The notes under the pieces were generated by a model that did no database searches, had not been told where the DNA came from, and worked only from the letters and a program-made list of their open reading frames with translations. The translations under genes and the position numbers were made by a program. From Gnetum montanum (Eukaryota > Streptophyta > Gnetopsida > Gnetales > Gnetaceae), in NCBI GenBank assembly GCA_015680685.1, contig MNCI01011809.1, positions 91,602 through 155,601 on the forward strand: a DNA stretch of 64,000 nucleotides, read 5' to 3'. Positions within the stretch are counted from its first letter, which is position 1. Each line of letters begins with the position of its first letter. Below, in pieces: positions 1-12,184 of the stretch.

Positions 1-237
1 ATTGAGTTCTCTAGCTATCAATAATCCTCTGAGAAGCCCCTCGTACTCTACCACATTATTCGTACAAGGAAAGGCTAGGCGGTAAGCCCATGGACACACA
101 TCCTTAGGAAAGAGCGTAATAACAGTGGTAGCACTATCGCCTCTGGTAGTCAAAGCTCCGTCGAAGTATAATAGCGCTTTGAGGCCTGTTAATACAAGGC
201 TTAAACTATGTACATGCTCATCCTATATATTGAGGGG
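1..237 (-). pseudogene. RNase H fragment of a Tat-type Ty3/gypsy element (E6), cut by the window edge
   Basis: Read on the minus strand, this stretch is an open frame of about 70 codons matching the second RNase H domain of elements E1 and E2 in this window. Shared landmarks are a YFDGA motif (first catalytic Asp), then TNNVVEYEGLLRGL (catalytic Glu). The frame runs off the left edge and so is partial. On its upstream side (towards 240) the similarity stops abruptly, and neither reverse transcriptase nor the linker preceding this domain in E1 follows. There is no start codon because the domain lies inside a polyprotein. The family role is degradation of RNA in the RNA/DNA hybrid during reverse transcription. 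Confidence 0.75.
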
Positions 238-539
238 GCAAGTGTATTGGTGATGCAACATCAAGGGTAGGAGACTACTATTGAAGTAGTTGTTGACTGA
301 ATCATTGAAGTGCTTAATGCACCTATGATGTCTGTACTAGACGTATTTGCACTTCAAGATGTGCAGATGTTTATAGGCATGGGTAGTAGAAAATTGAGTG
401 CAACCTAGCAAAAAGAGTTGCTGGACCAATTGGTGGGGATTGGGAAACCAATTTCAAATATCTTCAATTTGTCAGATAACATTACTATAACCTAGTTGAA
501 GCTATTGGAAGTAAAGGGAAAGTGCATCATCTTGGAGGG

Positions 540-1800
540 TAACTTGAAATGGCTCAAGCACAAAACCAACACTTGGCCATAGAGGTTGTTGAATTGTATG
601 CCCATTTTGCTGATCCTAGACTCCTTAACCTAGCAATAACTAGAAATAAAACTTTTTAATAGCTTCAAGAATGATGAAAACAAGTTGAGAAGGAAATAGT
701 GACAACCATCTTCAACTAGTCCATAGTAGAAGAAAAAACCTACTTGGTTCAAAAGGACTTGGTTCAGATGCACTAATAAAATGAGCCATTGATTGTAGAA
801 AATCACCATCTACTCAATGTTAATTCACAAAAACAACAGATGCAAGAATTCATTCATCAACAGTAGGAGCATCTCTTTAGGCTAAACATAGAATTAAGGA
901 AATTGGCTGTGGAGAATCATAATCTATCTACGGAGGAAGTTTGAGCCTTATGCTAGAAATCTACCATTGAGATTATCACCTATAAAAATGAGGCTCTCAA
1001 ATTTGAAAAAGCCAAGAATCACTATAGAGACTAGGTTGGCCTGTAGAAGGAAGTGAATGAGAAACATATTCAAATGGCTAAGGCAAAAGGTAATGAGGTC
1101 CTCCAGCAACTTCAGTAAGGAAGAGAGGTATGACAGCCCATCATTGATGGAATAGATGCCTATAACAAAGTAGAGATCTTCCTAAAGGAGTTGAAAATTG
1201 AAGAAATGATAGAGTATATGGAATTGGCCAATCTCCACTATGCAAACTTGGCAATGCTAATTATTGGATGACTACAGTGAGAACTCGGAAAGAAGACAGC
1301 CAGCTTGTACTTGTTGTATGAGGTAGAGTTCAAGAACCATAAGGACACCAAGTGAAAGCTTGAGATGGTAAATGCTAAACTCAAAGTTCTCAAGGCACAA
1401 TTCACAGATCAATGATCAACTATTGAGAAATTGGCAAAGAAAATGAATGATTACTAGGAGCTAAAAGATGTAGTTAGAGCATTAGACATTGAGTGTAAAC
1501 AATTCACTGCCTAGTTCATTAATGCCAAGGAACTATTTCTAGCAATTCCCGATCCTTGGGATGTGCTTGTTATGACCCACATTGGTGAAGCTATGTGGAT
1601 GGTGCATGATCCTAGGAGTTAGGAGAAGAAAATGAAAGCATTATTGGATGCTTTTCGCCTCTCTCTAGAAGTTGCAATAATAGCGAGACAACCATAGCTA
1701 CCTTGGCTACACGTGCCTAAAGTCAACAAAGGTCCTTCAAAGCCTTAGGAACCTCCATTGCCTTCTCCATCATCTTCATGCCATCAAAGAAAGTGCTATC
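540..1800 (+). pseudogene. Degenerate coiled-coil ORF, function unknown
   Basis: The plus strand reads as an old coding sequence broken by many stops, mostly TAG, often where Gln would fit. Between the stops the peptide is rich in Lys, Glu, Leu, Asn and Gln with heptad-like spacing (for example around 780-960 and 1190-1530), which suggests a long coiled coil. Near the end a Pro/Ser/Leu-rich segment follows. I do not recognise the protein. It lies antisense to the RNase H fragment to its left. That matches the arrangement of the antisense gene relative to pol in E1 and E2, but I see no convincing residue-level similarity to that gene. Confidence 0.35.
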
Positions 1801-3429
1801 AAAATTTTATAGAGTCATGTCATGGTGTTCAATTTTGTGTCATGAACACCACAATTTTTGTAATATGTTGATCTGTACACTCGGGCACTTAGTTTTGTCA
1901 AGTTAGTTTATTTTGTTAAGGGTCATTTAATAATCCCATACCTTCATAATTTTGTAAAGAAAATCAAGTCTGAATTTTCATTCAATCTTGGAGTTATGAT
2001 GAGTCATGGTTGGTTGCATCAATTGGGCCTTGTTGACTAGGCTCCGTCGATGCATCATTTCATGTGTTGACTAGGCCCCATCAATGTAGGGTTTCTTCTT
2101 ATCTATAAATATGTGCCTACCAACTGCATTTATGATAATAGATTCATAGTAGTAGCCAAACTCTTGCAATTCTTACATTTGAAAGTTAGAATATTCTCCC
2201 AAGTGCCCACAATAGAGTCATTGAGTGTACGAATCTTTATTTGAGCATTATTGTACTTAAGCACGACAATGTGTATGGCAATAAAAATGAGCTTCTTGAT
2301 AAACCTTGGAGCATTTTGGATAGATTAGCTATTTTATTCATGCATTTAATGTTTTCTAGTAATTAAGTTAATTAAGCTAATTAAGTGATGTAAGCTATAT
2401 AGATTAAATATATAAGCACGACTGCTTCAAGTGTAACATGTATTTGCTTGGTAATCCTAGTAATGTTATTGCTTGGTATGCTTAGTAGCGTAGCACTTGG
2501 TAATCTAGTAGTGGATACATGGGTTTAGGACATGTACAGAAAGTGGGATCAGATGCTTATGTTAGGACTAGTTAGAAATTAGTTAAATAATTAGTTCTCA
2601 GTTTACTTCATCTCTCTCTTTAAAGCATCAAAACTATAAAACATAAAATGATAAAAATCATATGCCTCGATTACACTTAACCATACCATTGTGCATCACA
2701 AGTGTAATTGGGAAGACAATGAATGACCATTAGGGTAATGTTGACTTTCAAGAAGAGAGTTCATGAAATTCTACCAGATCATGCATGAACACTTTGTGAT
2801 TTGTATGGTTAGGCGTAGGGGTACCTTCACTACTCAACATACACTATTCTATCTCTCTCAAAGCTTCATAGTATAACTCATTATCTTAATTCCTTTATAG
2901 TTTGTCCAATTTTGTATATCTTCTTTATTTTTGTAGATTGGAATAATAATGATTTTTCTTCACTTTCTTGGCATTTTTCCATTTTTTTAAATTTTTCAAA
3001 TGATTGTTTCAACCATGAAGCTTCTATGTTTCCTAGTACTTTCCATGCTTCTATAGGAATATTATCTAGTCCAAAAATTTCTCCATTTTATATCATTGAT
3101 AAGGTTGTCTTCACCTTGGAGAAGGAAAATTCATTAACTAAACCAAAATTTGGTTCTTCTTCTTTGATGTCTTCTCTTAGAAATTCTTTAGTTAATAATT
3201 CTTCAAAATAGGTTTTCACACTATCCAAAATTTCAATGTCTTTTACTAAACTTCTTTCATCTTTCTTGTTGATGCCTTTTTAAATAAAAGTTTGCAAATT
3301 TTATTAATAAAAGTAGAAACTAGGTGAAGATGCCTTTATCGTTGTAATTACCAACTAAAAAGGGCTAGAAAAACCAAAAATGGTCCTTGCCCAATAAGAA
3401 AATAAGATAGTAAAATAAATAAAAATGGT
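1801..3429. other. Gene-less AT-rich stretch with one promoter-like site
   Basis: No supportable gene. The open frame at 2912-3211 is AT-rich, low in complexity and has no recognisable motif. A TATAAATA box sits at 2104-2111, just after two copies of a GTTGACTAGGC-type repeat (about 2030 and 2070), so this may be part of an old LTR, but no partner copy was found in the window. Confidence 0.4.
2104..2111 (+). promoter_or_regulatory. TATA-box-like site in a possible LTR remnant
   Basis: TATAAATA followed by mixed sequence, preceded by short GGCCCCATCAATG-type GC-richer sequence. Nothing downstream is an intact gene. The assignment rests on the motif alone. Confidence 0.25.
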
Positions 3430-4110
3430 TGTAAGCCAAAAATAGGATACCAATCCCAACAACAACAATGAAGAGAGGCTAAGACCCAAAGATACTAAAA
3501 GATCCAAACAAGAGCATCCTAGGAATGGGGCAAGCTAATCAGTTCCAATCATCTTCTAGGATTTCTCTTTCTTATGAATGAGAGCCCATTGGATGTTGTG
3601 CATCTAGTTAGCCTAAATTTTGAACATTTTGTGGGACATGAGGTAGAGCTTAAGACATGTTGTAAAGATTTGATCATGTTCTTGAAGTAGTTTGACTTGA
3701 TTAAGTAGATCCAATAGAACTCTTTTACATATTTTATAATAGCTTGAATCTTTCAAGATCACCTTTCTTATCCAGATGGGATTTTCTTTGATTTGGTTGG
3801 TAGTTTTTGTTATGAGATCTTGGAATGTAGCATGGTAAGGCTTCAAAATACTATAAGACATATTTTCATGTTAGTAAATGTGATCCTATTATTTTTAAGG
3901 TGGTCTTCAGTTATTGGTTTCTAAGATCTTCCTTTGAGAGGTGTTCATGTGATGTGCTCAAACATTCTTTTATCTTCCCAAGGAATGCATTCATCTCTTC
4001 TTTGCTTCACTTTTCAATACAATGTTAATCTTGGATAAGGCAATAGCTATACTCTAGTTATTCTTTAGTTGACTACTATAATTAGTTAAGGATTCAAATT
4101 GGCATCATCA
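3430..4110 (-). pseudogene. Minus-strand ORF remnant, unknown, probably the 3' part of the 5.1-8.3 kb pseudo-ORF
   Basis: An 82-residue open frame at 3613-3861 continues on both sides in the same strand as coding-like sequence broken by TAG/TAA stops. The peptide contains helical, Lys- and Leu-rich segments (LYLMSHKMFKI at its end) and then a hydrophobic tail further downstream. It has the same strand and decay style as the longer pseudo-ORF upstream, so it may be that gene's C-terminal part. I do not recognise a family. Confidence 0.3.
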
Positions 4111-5079
4111 TCAACACATCCTCCCATAAAGTATAGTAATTTGTAAAGCATTGGTCATGCTATAATTATAGAGTTATTCTTGCCTACTTCTAATGCTAAA
4201 AAGTAAAGGTCATACTAGCAAGGTTAGCCCTCCTTATAGCACCAATTAAAAGCTATTGTAGCAGAATTATGGATGACTTTACCATAGAACAATGACTTTG
4301 TGAGTAAACTTGTTTTAGGTGGTTGCTAGTCTCTAGTACCACTAAGGCATAGATTTCCCCAAATAGCCTCTATTGGTAAATGGACTTATGTAACTAATTA
4401 TAAATAACAATAAAAACCTATTTATGAGACAAGAAATAAATTTAAGGAATATGCTATTTTGTACATAATTAATCATTTATCTCTTTTAGCCATCTCTTAA
4501 CATATATTAAGAAAATGAATAGCTCTCCTATAAGTCTATTCTTAAATATTACAACATACACATACAGAAAATAGGGTTGTTTTATAGAAAAAATTAGTCT
4601 TAAATTCTGAGATATTTGCTTGCTAACTTCTTGATGCAAAATCACAAAAGCTTCACTAAACTGAGTAAGAGACTAAGGAAAATAGAATTATTCATAAAGA
4701 TCAGAATTTCAAAAAGATGATAATATCTATACATTAAATTGATTAAGGATTGACACTTACTAGAGCTATCCCATCCAATCAGAATAATAAAAATAAGCTA
4801 AACCTCTACTTTATAGAGAAAAGAGCTTATTCCAAAATTAGCAATCCATTTACCTATAACTATGCAATATCAAAAATAGACAAAATAGGAAAGCTAATTA
4901 ACTAAAAATGATAAGCTAAGAGATAAAAATGAAAAGAGATAGATGGAACCTATTTAGAATGCCATTAAAAATAAGTTTTTACAAGCTAATTACTCAAAAA
5001 ATACTAGCTAAAAAAGATCCAAAAGATCCCACCATATTCATTTCTTCTCTAGGTTTTATATAGTAGCATTGGACAGTTA
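4111..5079. other. AT-rich spacer
   Basis: Very AT-rich sequence without a supportable reading frame or repeat. It may be an intron or decayed coding sequence between the two minus-strand remnants on either side, but nothing in it proves this. Confidence 0.35.
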
Positions 5080-8000
5080 CAATGACTACATAATTTAAGC
5101 TACAATATCCTCATGTTCTCCTTGTATAACTATAATCTATTGGCTAATTGTTCAGTTTTTTGGTAGATCTTCTCCATTTGTTGCACTTGAAGCCCTTCCA
5201 TAGCGAACTGTTATGATGGTTTTCCATGATTAATGAGAGTTTTAATAGCCTAATTTATTGAATTTGGTTCAAAGCTATCAAGCTTCCTAATGATTTTTTC
5301 AGCACTACTCTTTTCAAAGCTTGATTTAGTTATTGAGTTATATATTTTCACAAAAGCAGCTCCTACACCAAAATAAGCCTGTTCAAATTCTAGCATATTT
5401 TGAGTGGTTTCACACATGATACCTATCATAACCATCATCATTATGTCAAGGATGCTTTACTTGTACTAGGGTAGTTGTTGCCTTTTGTTTGTAACTAGTT
5501 CGTATAATCCATGAATGCTCTCTTCTATTTGTGTGAACATGACTTGCTTCTCTCTCATCCTTGTAATCTCTTCTCTTGTCTCTTTCATTCATTCTTTGAC
5601 ATAATCCATATTAGAAATTATTTTCTTAAAGCTCAAAAGGGCAAGATGAAAATAATCTAGAGATTTCCCCTTTTTTGGCCTGTTCTAGTTTGGAGCTTAT
5701 TATAGCTACCCTTTCTTCTAACCAAGCTATTGCTATTTATTTTCTAGCAATGAGTCTTTTATAGTTATCATTACTTTGAGCTGCTTATTCTTCTCTGTTA
5801 GGCTCTTCACTTCTCCCTACAACTTAGATATTTCCTACTCATTTTGTAGCAAAAACTCTTGCAACTTAGCTATATAATTATATACTATTTGTCCCATATC
5901 CTTAGTTAGAGTAGCTATAGTATTTGATATTTCTCCATGCGATATTGCAAGCTTTTGTTTTCCTATTTGTGGTTTATCTTTTTTTGTACTAGAAGATGAT
6001 ACTAACCTCCATTTTTGGAGTAGTAGGGAGCTTCTGGCTTAATATAATCCTACCTTATTTTTTCCTAATTTCAAATGATTAGGCTGATCCCTTTATCAAA
6101 TAGCCAAAGGAGAAAGTAAGGGTTGAAGATGAACTTTCTCCTTCCTTTTGTGGCTACTATGGTAGCTTAATTAGCTTCAATTATGCTTGTTCTTTTAGTG
6201 TTTGTTGCTTCTCTTACTACTCTTGAAGCTCCTTTAGACTTTGGTGTTCCAATTATTGCTGTTATTCTTTCTTTGGCCATACTCAATCAATTCTAGCCTG
6301 TCTTATTATCCTTGCCTTGACATATTCTTCTCCATTGAGAGGAAACCTCTCATTTGGCGTAGTGTTTTTTGGCTCTAAAATCTTCCATGAGAATTACTTT
6401 TTTTCCATTATTGTCAAGCACTCTTTTGAGAAATATCTAACTAGAGGGTGCTCTCTATCTTCCATCCATCTGTAGACTTCTATTATAGGAACATTGTAAG
6501 CTAAGGTTAGTAACTTCATTGATAAGCTCCTCTTAAGCTGTACTGGAGCTTCTTTCTTGGCCTGGTTAATCTTTTTTTTTTCCAGGCCCTTTAGTTAAAC
6601 TATGTTGATTTCATTAGGTTGATGCATGTTCCTAATCTTTTCCATTGAATAAATCCTCTTTTAGGCTAGAGGAAGACTAGAATGTTTTCTATACCTTCTT
6701 ACCATTCCTTTTAGATAATTTGCATTGATAAACTTCCAAAAGCCAAACTTAAGTGGAAAAAATTCCTTAAATTTATAATCATGTATGAGAGGGCTTTCCC
6801 ACTTTTGTCTACCAACCTCCAGTGTAGTTAGATAAGGATCTACAAACCTGGATATCTTAAAATCCTGGCCTTTGAATCCTACTATTAAAATACGAGTATA
6901 TTGATCATGAAAGAAAAATGGCTCCATGGTACTTTTCCTTGATTTTAGCTATCACTTAATAGTCAATCCTAGGTGAAAAAGCCTTTAAATTTAGCTTAAT
7001 TATATTAGGATAAATACAATTCATTAGAAACTATAAGGATTATGCATCAAAGAAGCTCCTTTGATAAACAACTCGAAAAAGATCATAACAGATGTCTTCT
7101 GGTCAAGCCTTTCTCTGTGAAGCATATCCTACAAAAATTGGAGTCATCCTCTCATAATTGAGAATCTTACTTAATAGGAAATATAATAAAATGAGCTAAG
7201 TATTAATTGAGCTTCTTGTCCTTTGATCTCAGATAAATTATTCTACAAGGCATCATTCATAAACTGAACAGAGAAAAAATGTTTATTATTCTCTGGGGCT
7301 ACCTAGGCCCAGATGTGTGAATTTGAAATAGTATTTATTTCATAGCTGGAACAAAAATTTAAGGTAGAAATGAAAATTCGGTGGGAAAGCCTAAGCTTGG
7401 AAGCCTTTAAAATGGTGTTTCTATATCCCCATGCCTTTGCCAAGTTAGCTAGAGGAAGCCTAATAGCTTTTCCTAAATCTAGATGGCTCTAAAATCTTCC
7501 ACTTAGTAGTTCTTGATTGTACTTGTGGGCCTCAATCTTTTTAATATTTGGCTTAATTAATTTGTAGAGTTAATATGCCTTCTTAACATTGATATCAATA
7601 AAGCATTTAGTGTTTCTTCTAAAATGCAACTTATCTTTCTCATAAAATGTCTTTGCTATGAGATGATTCAGGATGTATTAGATTAAATTTCCCTTAGGCC
7701 TAAAGCTTAGCTTGTGAAGCCCTATCTTCTTGGAAATCTATTGTCATTATTCTAATGATTTCGTTGATTGCAAACCCAACTTCTCTATCAGTTCATGATC
7801 TTCATCAAAATCAAACAAGTTATCTTCTTCTACATTTAGTACTAGGTGCACAACATCAATCCATTGATGGAGTTGATAAATATTCAGATTCTATTGCTAT
7901 AAATATTTTAAGAAGGTGAACGTGTCAATATCCTAAAATTTTTAAGGTGATTCTTTTTTCTCTTTGTGTGACATTCTAGCTTTTTGTTTAAACTTGACGC

Positions 8001-8335
8001 TTCTCTATGTCGTTAATGATGGCTTTGCATTTTGCTTTATTCTAGCTCTCAAATCTACTTTAGTCTTTAGCTCTGGATGTTAATGTTAATGACTGTATGT
8101 TTGAAATATGTCCAAAACCTGCTCTTTAATATTTGGAGCTTCTCTCTTAAATTTTCTTGATTAAAGCACACTATGTGATTGAATTTGTGTAGGCTCTAAT
8201 CTTGTTTGAGATACCTCATTTAAGGCTTAAGAAGTTTGATTATTAGTTTAAAGAGTTCCTTTCCAACTTTGAGCTTATTTTATAAAAGAATTCAATGTGA
8301 TTTCTACTACCTCTTTCATTGAGCTAGATTAAAAT
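5080..8335 (-). pseudogene. Long degenerate minus-strand ORF, unrecognised protein
   Basis: Reading leftwards from about 8335, a protein-like sequence of roughly 1,000 codons can be followed with many interruptions, most of them TAG where Gln is plausible. Readable stretches include an acidic N-terminal part (about 7850-7700), a Lys-rich part (about 7700-7500), a segment rich in aromatic residues around 7400-7200, and the 88-residue open frame 6661-6927. A Gln/Ser/Lys-rich part and a coiled-coil-like tail (about 5900-5250) follow. I do not know the family. The length, strand and position beside retroelement debris fit an accessory ORF of a retroelement, but this is inference. Frame is only approximately continuous. 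Confidence 0.4.
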
Positions 8336-8399
8336 TAAAATGTGCAAATGTGCAATTCTTAACAGGTTTGAGATTTGACATGGCTTATAGGACCATTTT

Positions 8400-10750
8400 G
8401 GAGTTAACTCGTAGAATTTTTCTTATGCTCTACAAACTTGCACTTTGAATGAGTTAATATGGAAGAGCCATTTCTATAGTTATTCGTAGAGTTGAATTTC
8501 ACTTCATATGTTGGTTCTACATGCTAATGTGGAAGATGTTGACATGGTAGAGCTATTTTAAGGTCTATTTGTAGAGCTAAATTTTTCCTTTACAATGCTT
8601 GCTCTAGAAGCTGATATGACATCGAGACTTGAAAGCCGTTCATAGAATCTTTTGTAAAGCCACTTTTTATCTTTATGTACTTATATAAATAGGCATTGAT
8701 GTAGAATAATAATTTCTATTTACTTGAAGTGCTTACGTGATAGAGCTATTTTGTACTTGCATTATAGAGCTAAATTTCGCCTCTATTAGCATCACCTTTT
8801 CCTTAATGCTCTCATGGTAGGATCAATAGTGGAGTATCTTGCAGATTCATGCTTTTACTTTTATGAATAGAGTTAACATGGTAGAGCTATTTTCTAGAGC
8901 TATTTTTGAAGAATCATATTTTGGCTCTATGAAGGCTTTATTATGAGTAGAATTGCTTTTAGATTTCCTTTATAGAGTCAATTTCCCACTCTACAAACTT
9001 CCCTTAAATGGGATTCACGTGTTGTGTTTGAGTTAATTCCACCATCTTTCTTTTGATGTTGCGAAGCTAATTAAGTATAAATGTCTTGTATGGCTAATTT
9101 TTCGTTCTACAAGTTCTCCCTCACATGTTGACATGGACAAATGATGACATAACTCATAGGACTGTTTTAGCTCTTCTTTGTAGAATTTAAACTTGGTTCT
9201 ATAGATCCTCTTCTAAGGAAATAGCTATGGGGTCAAACTTGTTACTCATAGAACTATTTTTGTAGAATCACATTTGGGTCCTAGGAAGTAGGCCTTCTCA
9301 GAAGTAGGTATGGGAAGTGTTGACATGGAATATTTTGTTTGTAGAATAGAAATATGATTCTATTAGTTGGTCTTTTATCAAGAAGCTGAAGTGGTGTATG
9401 CTAATGTGGTAAATGTTGGCATGGTAGAATTCACTTGTAGAATGAAAATTTAACTCCACAAAATGGCTTTACAATCTAGTTGACATGGCATATGTTGGCA
9501 TGATGAAGTTCATGTTATAGTTGCTTTGTAGAATCATATTTTTTACTCTAGGAGTAGCATCTTTTTTCCAATACCAATGTGGAGAAATAAGGCTCCTTAG
9601 TGAGGCTGAATTTTGGATCTACAAACATCACTCTTTTTTCTCATGGATGACTTGGAAAAGATGAAGAATGTTTAATTACAAGCTCTTATCTTAAGTAATG
9701 ACATGGTGCATAGAACTACTATCACTTCTTCTCATAAAATCAATTTTGCTTCTACAAATCTCATATAGTAGCTTATGTGGAAGAAATAAGAATATAGCTA
9801 TGGGGTTGTTCTTATTACTTATAAAATTACTTCATAGAACTTTTTTTTATGACATGGTGGAAGGTGATGTAGCTGATCTTGACATGGAAGCATTTCTTTG
9901 TAGAGTAGAAATCTAGCTTTACTAAATTAGCTCCACACCAAGATGCTAATGTTGCATTTGCTGACGTGGAAGAGTCTTTTTGTAGAACCTCTTTTTAGCT
10001 CTATGGATCTAGCACTACATAATGAACTAACATGGTAGAACCATTTTGTAAAGCTAATCTTTAGTTCTAAAAGCTCCCTATTAATGTTGATATGGCAAGG
10101 TTGTTTCAAAGTTTTCTTCTTGAATTAATTTTCTCAATTCTATGAGCGTACTGACTTTTCAAGAGCTAACATGGAGAGGTTAATTTGCATGACCAACATG
10201 GCTCATAGAACCAATTTTATCTTTCTTTATAGATCCATATTTTGGCTCTACGAACATGTGTTAATTGGAGAGCTTATATGGTAGAACACTATAGTAAAAC
10301 CATTTTAAACGCCTAAGAACTTCCTTGTGGCAAAATGAATTTCACCAAAACTTATAAGCTTTATGAATCTTAGCCACATTAATGAAGCTAATATGGTAGA
10401 ACTAAAAATAATCTTTTTAGTGAGGTAGACTTTTTATTCTACATATAAGCTCTATTCACTCTTCATGACCAAATGATGATGTGGATCATAGAACCATTTT
10501 GTAGAGTCTCTTTTTCACTCTTCAAGTTATCATAAGATGATGCCTATGTGGAAGAGCTAATTTGTAGAGCTACTTTTTAACTCTACAAGTTAACTTCATA
10601 TAACCATTGACATCAACATAGAACCACTTCATAAAGCTATTTTAATGCTTTAAACCTTAAAGCTGACTTGGTAAAGTCATTCTTATATTATCTTATGGTT
10701 CCCAGACTTAGCTTTATAAACTCATCATCATGCTTACATGGTAGAATTGA
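8400..10750. repeat. Degenerate tandem array with a recurring TGGTAGAGCTATTTT-type core
   Basis: The same phrases recur throughout: an ACATGGTAGAGCTATTTTG core, then TAGAGCTAAATTT, then GGCTCTACAAGCT, then AATGCTAATGTGG. Spacing is irregular, roughly 60-120 bp. Dozens of diverged copies of parts of the unit are visible (for example near 8550, 8755, 8890, 9420, 9880, 10030 and 10290). Short open frames in it (9698-9916 plus, 9927-10109 minus) are by-products of the repeat. The array lies at the 5' side of the minus-strand pseudo-ORF that ends near 8335. Confidence 0.6.
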
Positions 10751-11159
10751 TCAATCTTTTTGTGAGATTTTATTCCAAAAATAAAAATAAAATAATGAAA
10801 CTTATCCTTTTCTCTAGAAATGCTACCATGAATTACGCTTTTGAATTGAGGATTCGAGCTTAAATTTTTTTTCATTAAACGTTACTTTATCTCAGAACTT
10901 GCTTTCCTTTAATGGTGTTGTTAGAAAAATTGAGCTAGTAACTATAATTTTATATTGTTCCATAACTATGGTCAATTGTTGCACCAAAAGAGTCTAATAT
11001 GTTTGATAGTATTTTAGGATATTTAGTATAGTATTAAGGAGTTAGGATCGAAGCATTTCTATTTTGTGAAAATTTCACAAAATCCTCTACATCTTTAACA
11101 ATGTGGTCCTATTCCACTAAGTGGTACATGACAAGCACTTAAAAAGGGAAACTATTATA
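10751..11159. other. No feature seen
   Basis: AT-rich unique-looking sequence. I see no gene, repeat or signal that I can support. Confidence 0.4.
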
Positions 11160-11830
11160 ACCATGTAAGATAGTAGCATCCTAAAAAGGGTTAAAAGGAG
11201 GTGAATTCAAGTTGAAATTGCATTCCAACATTGACTACTGGGGGTGGGAGTAGGTTGTGAGAGAATAGGTGGACAAATAGTTGGTTGTGAGGTATTAGGA
11301 GGGGGAGTAGCTTAATCATGAGGAAAATTGAAGGCTCATCATGTGATGACTAATGTAATGAAAAATTATGATAGGGGAATGTGGTAGGGTGAGGCATGAA
11401 AATCAAGATTTGAGTTAAGGGAGGGATCAAAGAAGGGGCTAGAGGGATTCACTCGGCTAAACTAGAATTCATTGGAATTTGATGTAGAAGGATTATCAAA
11501 GTTAGCCACGATTGGTAAGGTTAATAGGAAATGTGTCTCATTGAATGGATAGGTAGGTGAAATGAGGAAAGCTATAGTGGATGAAGGATTCTATGCAATA
11601 TCAACTAGAGAGTTCATTAAAGATGAAGTGGGGTTAGTTAGAGGAGGGAGGGCAGGGTAAATCAATGGGGGATTAATTAACCCATGCTCCATTTGAGAGG
11701 GTGGAGTATGTGCATGTGGTACGCTAGCATTTGCATTAGAATTTTTTGAAGAAAATGGAATGATAGTGGTATCTTGTTCATGAATAGGCCAAAAATTCTA
11801 CATATTGACATGAGAATATTTTACTTGTTG
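11160..11830 (-). pseudogene. Pro/Ser-rich minus-strand remnant, possibly gag-like
   Basis: One minus-strand frame reads about 220 codons with roughly seven stops and is rich in Pro, Ser, Thr and Asn (phrases such as HAHTPPSQ, PTSSLMNSL and SQPTPTPSSQ). The composition resembles the proline-rich N-terminal part of plant retroelement gag proteins, but there is no conserved motif to prove it. It ends near 11,160 in G-rich plus-strand sequence. Confidence 0.25.
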
Positions 11831-12184
11831 GTAGAACTATTACTAAGGAAACAAGTTAGAATGACATTAGCAATCCCTCTAAGATAATGAAGATGTCCCT
11901 TGGATTCCACAATGCAAGATAACTTAAGACTTAAAAGTCCCAAAATAATTCATATTTGAACAAGGAAAACGATGAAAAATTTATTCTTGTTTAAGGAAAA
12001 ATAGAATATATTGCACAAACAAAAGTATTACACTCTCAAGAAAAGACAATAAATCCATCAAATCATCACTTCACTCTTATAATAGAAGAAGGACCATCAA
12101 TAAGATGATCACTTAACAAAAGAATTCATAATGCTTAACTCTTTCAAGTGAGGCTTATTCATATGAAAATTAGTACATAACATA
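11831..12184. other. No feature seen, left border of E1 lies at its end
   Basis: AT-rich sequence with no gene or repeat that I can support. Similarity to the E2 gag region begins just to the right, near 12,185-12,230, so the border of E1 is placed here approximately. Confidence 0.35.
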
